DNA of 7,035 nucleotides from a gamma proteobacterium symbiont of Bathyaustriella thionipta. GTDB taxonomy: Bacteria > Pseudomonadota > Gammaproteobacteria > Chromatiales > Chromatiaceae. The translations under genes and the position numbers were made by a program. Positions 4,791 to 7,035 of this stretch are shown piece by piece. Every line of letters begins with the position of its first letter. Position 1 is the first letter of the stretch. A model generated the notes under the pieces. It was given only the letters and a program-made list of their open reading frames with translations, was not told the origin of the DNA and made no database searches. The stretch is taken from assembly GCA_025656895.1 (NCBI GenBank), contig JAHXHF010000154.1, positions 1 to 7,035 on the forward strand, read 5' to 3'.

Positions 4791-6287
4791 TTGGGAAAAT
4801 TATCAATAAACCTGCAACAGGCCGTGAGCGGGCATTATCCGCTGATCAGTATTGAATCCTATGATGAAGACTGGGTGTTGCGGGAAATTAAAGCCTTCGC
4901 CAAAAAACAGCCGGGTGAGCCCAGGGTAAAAATCTGGCGTTCCACCACAGGCTTTGCAGAATTGCAGGAAGATGACGTGCAAGTTTCTGCCCGTGCCGAT
5001 CCCTTGCAGGCAATCCGGGAAATTTCACAGCAGCACGAACCGCAGTTGAGCGTATTTCTTGATCTGCAAAGTGATTTATCCGATGCAAGACTGGAACGCG
5101 CAGTGCGGGATTTTGACCAACTCAAGCGAGGTCATGCAGGGCATCACCTCATTATGCTGTCTTCTTCCGCCCGGCTTCCACAATCACTGGCGCGTTTAAC
5201 CTGGCAGATTGATGCCTTGCACCCGGATATCGAAGCTCTGCAACAATTGGTCAGACGCAAAACCGCTGACTTTTCCCTGTCGGATGATGATACGCGTGAT
5301 CTGATCTTCACCTTGCAGGGTTTGTCGCTAACCGAAGCTGAGCACGCACTCAGCCAGGCCTTGAGTGAGGCCGGCGCGGATACCGATGCATTGATTCAGG
5401 GCGCACATACGGCCAAGAAAGCCCGTGTACAGGGCTTTGGTGGCCTGGAATATGTTACCGAGCGACGGGATATGCACGATGTTGGTGGTCTGCACGGACT
5501 GAAAAAATGGATAGAAGCGCGTAAAAGCCTGTATCGCAAGGCGGGTTCTGCCAGTGACCTGCCGCTGCCCAAAGGTATTCTCATTATGGGTATCAGTGGT
5601 TGTGGTAAAAGTCTGACGGCCAAAGTATTGTCGCAACAATGGGCGTTACCCCTGTTCCGGCTGGATATGAATCAGGTTTTTTCCGGAGCTATGGGTAACC
5701 CGGAAGCGACCTTTACCGAAGCCCTGAAAACGGTTGAAGCGGTTGCTCCCGCCTTATTATGGATCGACGAAATTGAAAACGGTCTGGGCTATACCGAAAG
5801 CGGACAGGCTGAGCATTCGCATATTCTTTCAGCCTTTTTAACCTGGATGCAGGAAAAGCCCGAAAATATCTTTGTGGCGGCCACTGCCAACCGAATTGAG
5901 GCATTGCCGGCCGAAATGATCCGTAAAGGCCGTTTCGATCAGGTCTTCTTTTGTGATTTACCCAGTCAGGATGAACGTGAAGAAATTCTGGCTATTCATA
6001 TTCTTTCCAATGGCGCAGACCCGGATACTTTTGATATAGCCTGGCTGGCGCGCGAGACCGACAGCTGGAACGGGGCGGAAATTGAACAGGCTATTATTGC
6101 CGCGCGTATTGAATCGAAACGGGAAGGTGGTTTCAATACCGATGATGTGCTGGATCAGATTGAAAAAATTGTTCCTTTATCACGCACCATGAGTGAGCAG
6201 ATCAAGCGTATTCGTGACTGGGCCTGGGACAGGGCCACCCCGGCATCTGGCGGCTTGAGCGCCAGTTTCAAGTTTGATGAGGAATAG
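4791..6287 (+). CDS. Ycf46-like AAA family ATPase, role unknown
   Basis: The 498-residue cytoplasmic protein has two parts. The N-terminal domain (about 1-215) begins SGHYPLISIESYDEDWVLREI, a pattern seen in Ycf46 proteins of algal plastids and cyanobacteria. The classic AAA module (about 225-440) has Walker A GISGCGKS (267-274), Walker B ALLWIDEIE (321-329), sensor-1 N367 in ATAN, the signature MIRKGRFDQVFFCDLP (376-391) with arginine-finger candidates R378 and R381, and a WNGAEIEQA (426-434) sensor-2-like helix. All ATP-handling residues look intact. No protease motif (HEXXH) or membrane segment follows, so it is not FtsH. Cyanobacterial Ycf46 has been linked to inorganic carbon use and photosynthesis; that role is not transferable here and the substrate is unknown. 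The start is TTG, supported by AGGA at 6-nt spacing. The gene lies after the amtB terminator in a separate unit and is tightly linked to the DUF4124 gene 1 nt downstream. Confidence 0.88.
   Translation: MGKLSINLQQAVSGHYPLISIESYDEDWVLREIKAFAKKQPGEPRVKIWRSTTGFAELQEDDVQVSARADPLQAIREISQQHEPQLSVFLDLQSDLSDARLERAVRDFDQLKRGHAGHHLIMLSSSARLPQSLARLTWQIDALHPDIEALQQLVRRKTADFSLSDDDTRDLIFTLQGLSLTEAEHALSQALSEAGADTDALIQGAHTAKKARVQGFGGLEYVTERRDMHDVGGLHGLKKWIEARKSLYRKAGSASDLPLPKGILIMGISGCGKSLTAKVLSQQWALPLFRLDMNQVFSGAMGNPEATFTEALKTVEAVAPALLWIDEIENGLGYTESGQAEHSHILSAFLTWMQEKPENIFVAATANRIEALPAEMIRKGRFDQVFFCDLPSQDEREEILAIHILSNGADPDTFDIAWLARETDSWNGAEIEQAIIAARIESKREGGFNTDDVLDQIEKIVPLSRTMSEQIKRIRDWAWDRATPASGGLSASFKFDEE
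6279..6282 (+). promoter_or_regulatory. Ribosome binding site of the DUF4124 gene inside the ATPase gene
   Basis: GAGG overlaps the last sense codons of the ATPase gene and lies 6 nt before ATG 6289, which follows the ATPase stop (TAG 6285-6287) by one base. Translation of the second gene is therefore probably coupled to the first. It also favours ATG 6289 over the in-frame TTG 6274 and ATG 6277. Confidence 0.65.
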
Positions 6288-6288
6288 C

Positions 6289-6753
6289 ATGAGAGAATTT
6301 CCAGTCCATATGATAGTGCTGTGTCTGCTGTTGCTATTGCTTCCAGGCATGGCGGCAAGCGGGTTTTACAAATGGACCGATAGCAGTGGCAAGGTGCATT
6401 ACTCGGATAAGCCTCATACTCAGCAGGCTGAAGAAATGCATCTACAAAAATATACAGTTTCGCTTCCTGCATTGGACAATGATGAGCTTAGCCCAGCTGA
6501 AAAACGCCAAAAGTTGCTGGATGCGATGCAAGAGGATCGCGATGCACGAAACCAGGCAGCAAAAAAGCGCAAGCAAGAGCGTAAAGAACGTGAACTGGAA
6601 TGTAAAAAGCTAAAAATAGCCTATAAAAAAGATAGTGAAGCGCGTGCCTTGTACGACTGGGATGAGAATAATCAGCGCCGCTTTCTAAGTGATGAAGAGC
6701 GTGCTCAACATTTACAGGATATGCGCAAGGCAATGGAGCACTGGTGTCATTGA
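6289..6753 (+). CDS. DUF4124 domain-containing secreted protein
   Basis: The product has 154 residues. It begins with a signal peptide (MREFPVHMIVLCLLLLLLPGMAA; likely cleavage near 23), so it is exported to the periplasm. The DUF4124 motif FYKWTDSSGKVHYSDKP (26-42) follows; this short N-terminal module occurs in many gammaproteobacterial envelope proteins and has no assigned biochemical role. Residues 66-110 are a highly charged K/R/E-rich helix, probably coiled coil. The end carries DWDENNQRRFLSDEERAQHL, a second block that I recall from related DUF4124 proteins. Two cysteines, C105 and C153, bracket the C-terminal part and could form a disulphide in the periplasm. It starts 1 nt after the AAA ATPase stop. 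The second half and the downstream DNA look richer in A and T than the neighbouring genes. The function is unknown. Confidence 0.85.
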   Translation: MREFPVHMIVLCLLLLLLPGMAASGFYKWTDSSGKVHYSDKPHTQQAEEMHLQKYTVSLPALDNDELSPAEKRQKLLDAMQEDRDARNQAAKKRKQERKERELECKKLKIAYKKDSEARALYDWDENNQRRFLSDEERAQHLQDMRKAMEHWCH

Positions 6754-6820
6754 GACCTGAAACTATCTGAGCGCTTATTCTGCAATTTCATTGTTCGCTG
6801 AATAATTATAAATTCAGGTC
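6754..6820. repeat. Nested inverted repeat after the DUF4124 gene
   Basis: GACCTGAA (6754-6761), which directly follows the stop codon, is exactly complementary to TTCAGGTC (6813-6820). Inside lies an imperfect dyad, TTATTCtGC / GCtGAATAA (6775-6783 / 6797-6805), with one T-T mismatch. The structure could protect the 3' end of the transcript or be a weak terminator. No U-run follows, and the stretch could also be a remnant of a small mobile repeat. Confidence 0.4.
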
Positions 6821-6944
6821 ATAGAAAATCGTTGGCATTATTCTTAAGCGCGACTATTCAGAGCCCAGCTAATAAATTTATTTGATGGAGTCTCTGCTTT
6901 ATAAGTAAAATACACCTCTGCTTTTTTCATTTTAGCTAACGGAA
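6821..6944. other. AT-rich spacer before the insertion sequence
   Basis: No gene is supported here. Visible features are a direct repeat CTCTGCTTT (6892-6900 and 6916-6924, 24 bp apart) and a separated inverted pair AGCTAA (6867-6872) / TTAGCT (6932-6937). Neither has a recognisable function. Confidence 0.4.
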
Positions 6945-7035
6945 TGTAAAGTGGACCCCATAATCAAGACAGTAGTTTAAGCTGTACTCTGTGATGGGAG
7001 AAATGAACCAATGAGCGAAAGAAAGAAGAGAAAAG
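6945..7035 (+). mobile_element. Left end of a probable IS3-family insertion sequence (cut by the window edge)
   Basis: TGTAAAGTGGACCCCATAAT begins with the TG typical of IS3-family termini and carries a GGACCCC core that resembles such inverted repeats. A 66-nt leader then leads to a ribosome site (GGAG 6997-7000) and an ATG opening a basic OrfA-like N-terminus, the usual arrangement of this family. The right end, target duplication and transposase body lie outside the window, so the family assignment is provisional. Confidence 0.6.
7011..7035 (+). CDS. Start of an IS3-family OrfA-like (helix-turn-helix) transposase gene, partial
   Basis: Only eight codons are present (MSERKKRK). A short Lys/Arg-rich N-terminus like this is common in OrfA proteins of IS3-family elements, which bind the terminal repeats and are joined to OrfB by programmed frameshifting. 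GGAG lies 10 nt upstream. An earlier ATG at 7003 is closed after three codons by TGA and is out of frame. Identity rests mainly on the terminal-repeat-like sequence before it. Confidence 0.5.

Noticed and set aside
4791..6287. FtsH-type membrane protease
   Set aside because: There is no N-terminal membrane segment and no HEXXH zinc-protease motif; the N-terminal domain and RKGRFD signature fit Ycf46-like ATPases better.
6274..6288. Upstream starts TTG 6274 or ATG 6277 for the DUF4124 protein
   Set aside because: ATG 6289 has GAGG at 6-nt spacing and gives a compact signal peptide; the earlier starts overlap the ATPase end and lack a ribosome site.
1..7035. CRISPR array, tRNA, rRNA or toxin-antitoxin module
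   Set aside because: No regularly spaced repeats, cloverleaf-like segment, rRNA-like sequence or paired small toxin/antitoxin frames were seen.

Overview
The window is ordinary-looking chromosomal DNA of a gammaproteobacterium. The support is ComM/YifB, UbiK, a TorF-type outer-membrane protein, GlnK-AmtB and a DUF4124 envelope protein, all with typical gammaproteobacterial sequence features. Base composition looks roughly balanced until about position 6750, then turns AT-rich. The genus cannot be named from the sequence.

Layout. On the minus strand, ubiK (1932 to 1681) is followed after 77 nt by comM (1603 to 83), probably as one transcript. A 250-nt divergent control region (1933-2182) separates ubiK from a plus-strand operon of a TorF-family putative porin, glnK (PII) and amtB. 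That operon ends at a strong intrinsic terminator (4663-4690). A second plus-strand unit holds a Ycf46-like AAA ATPase that starts with TTG, and a small secreted DUF4124 protein. These two are separated by 1 nt, and the ribosome site of the second lies inside the end of the first. After an AT-rich spacer with nested inverted repeats, the window ends in what appears to be the left end of an IS3-family insertion sequence: terminal repeat, leader and the first eight codons of an OrfA-like frame.

How the parts work together. The porin operon looks nitrogen-controlled. A well-matched sigma-54 promoter sits 5' of the porin, and NtrC-like boxes about 30 bp apart lie 90-150 bp upstream of the predicted start. 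AmtB carries ammonium across the inner membrane, GlnK gates it and senses nitrogen status, and the porin could supply the outer-membrane step.

The least expected feature is in this control region. A perfect 10-bp inverted repeat followed by seven T overlaps the sigma-54 -12 element. Transcripts from the sigma-54 start would lack the left arm. Transcripts from an upstream sigma-70-like promoter, or from read-through, would carry a complete terminator-like hairpin. This suggests an insulator or attenuator built into the promoter. No CRISPR, tRNA, rRNA or obvious defence system was seen.
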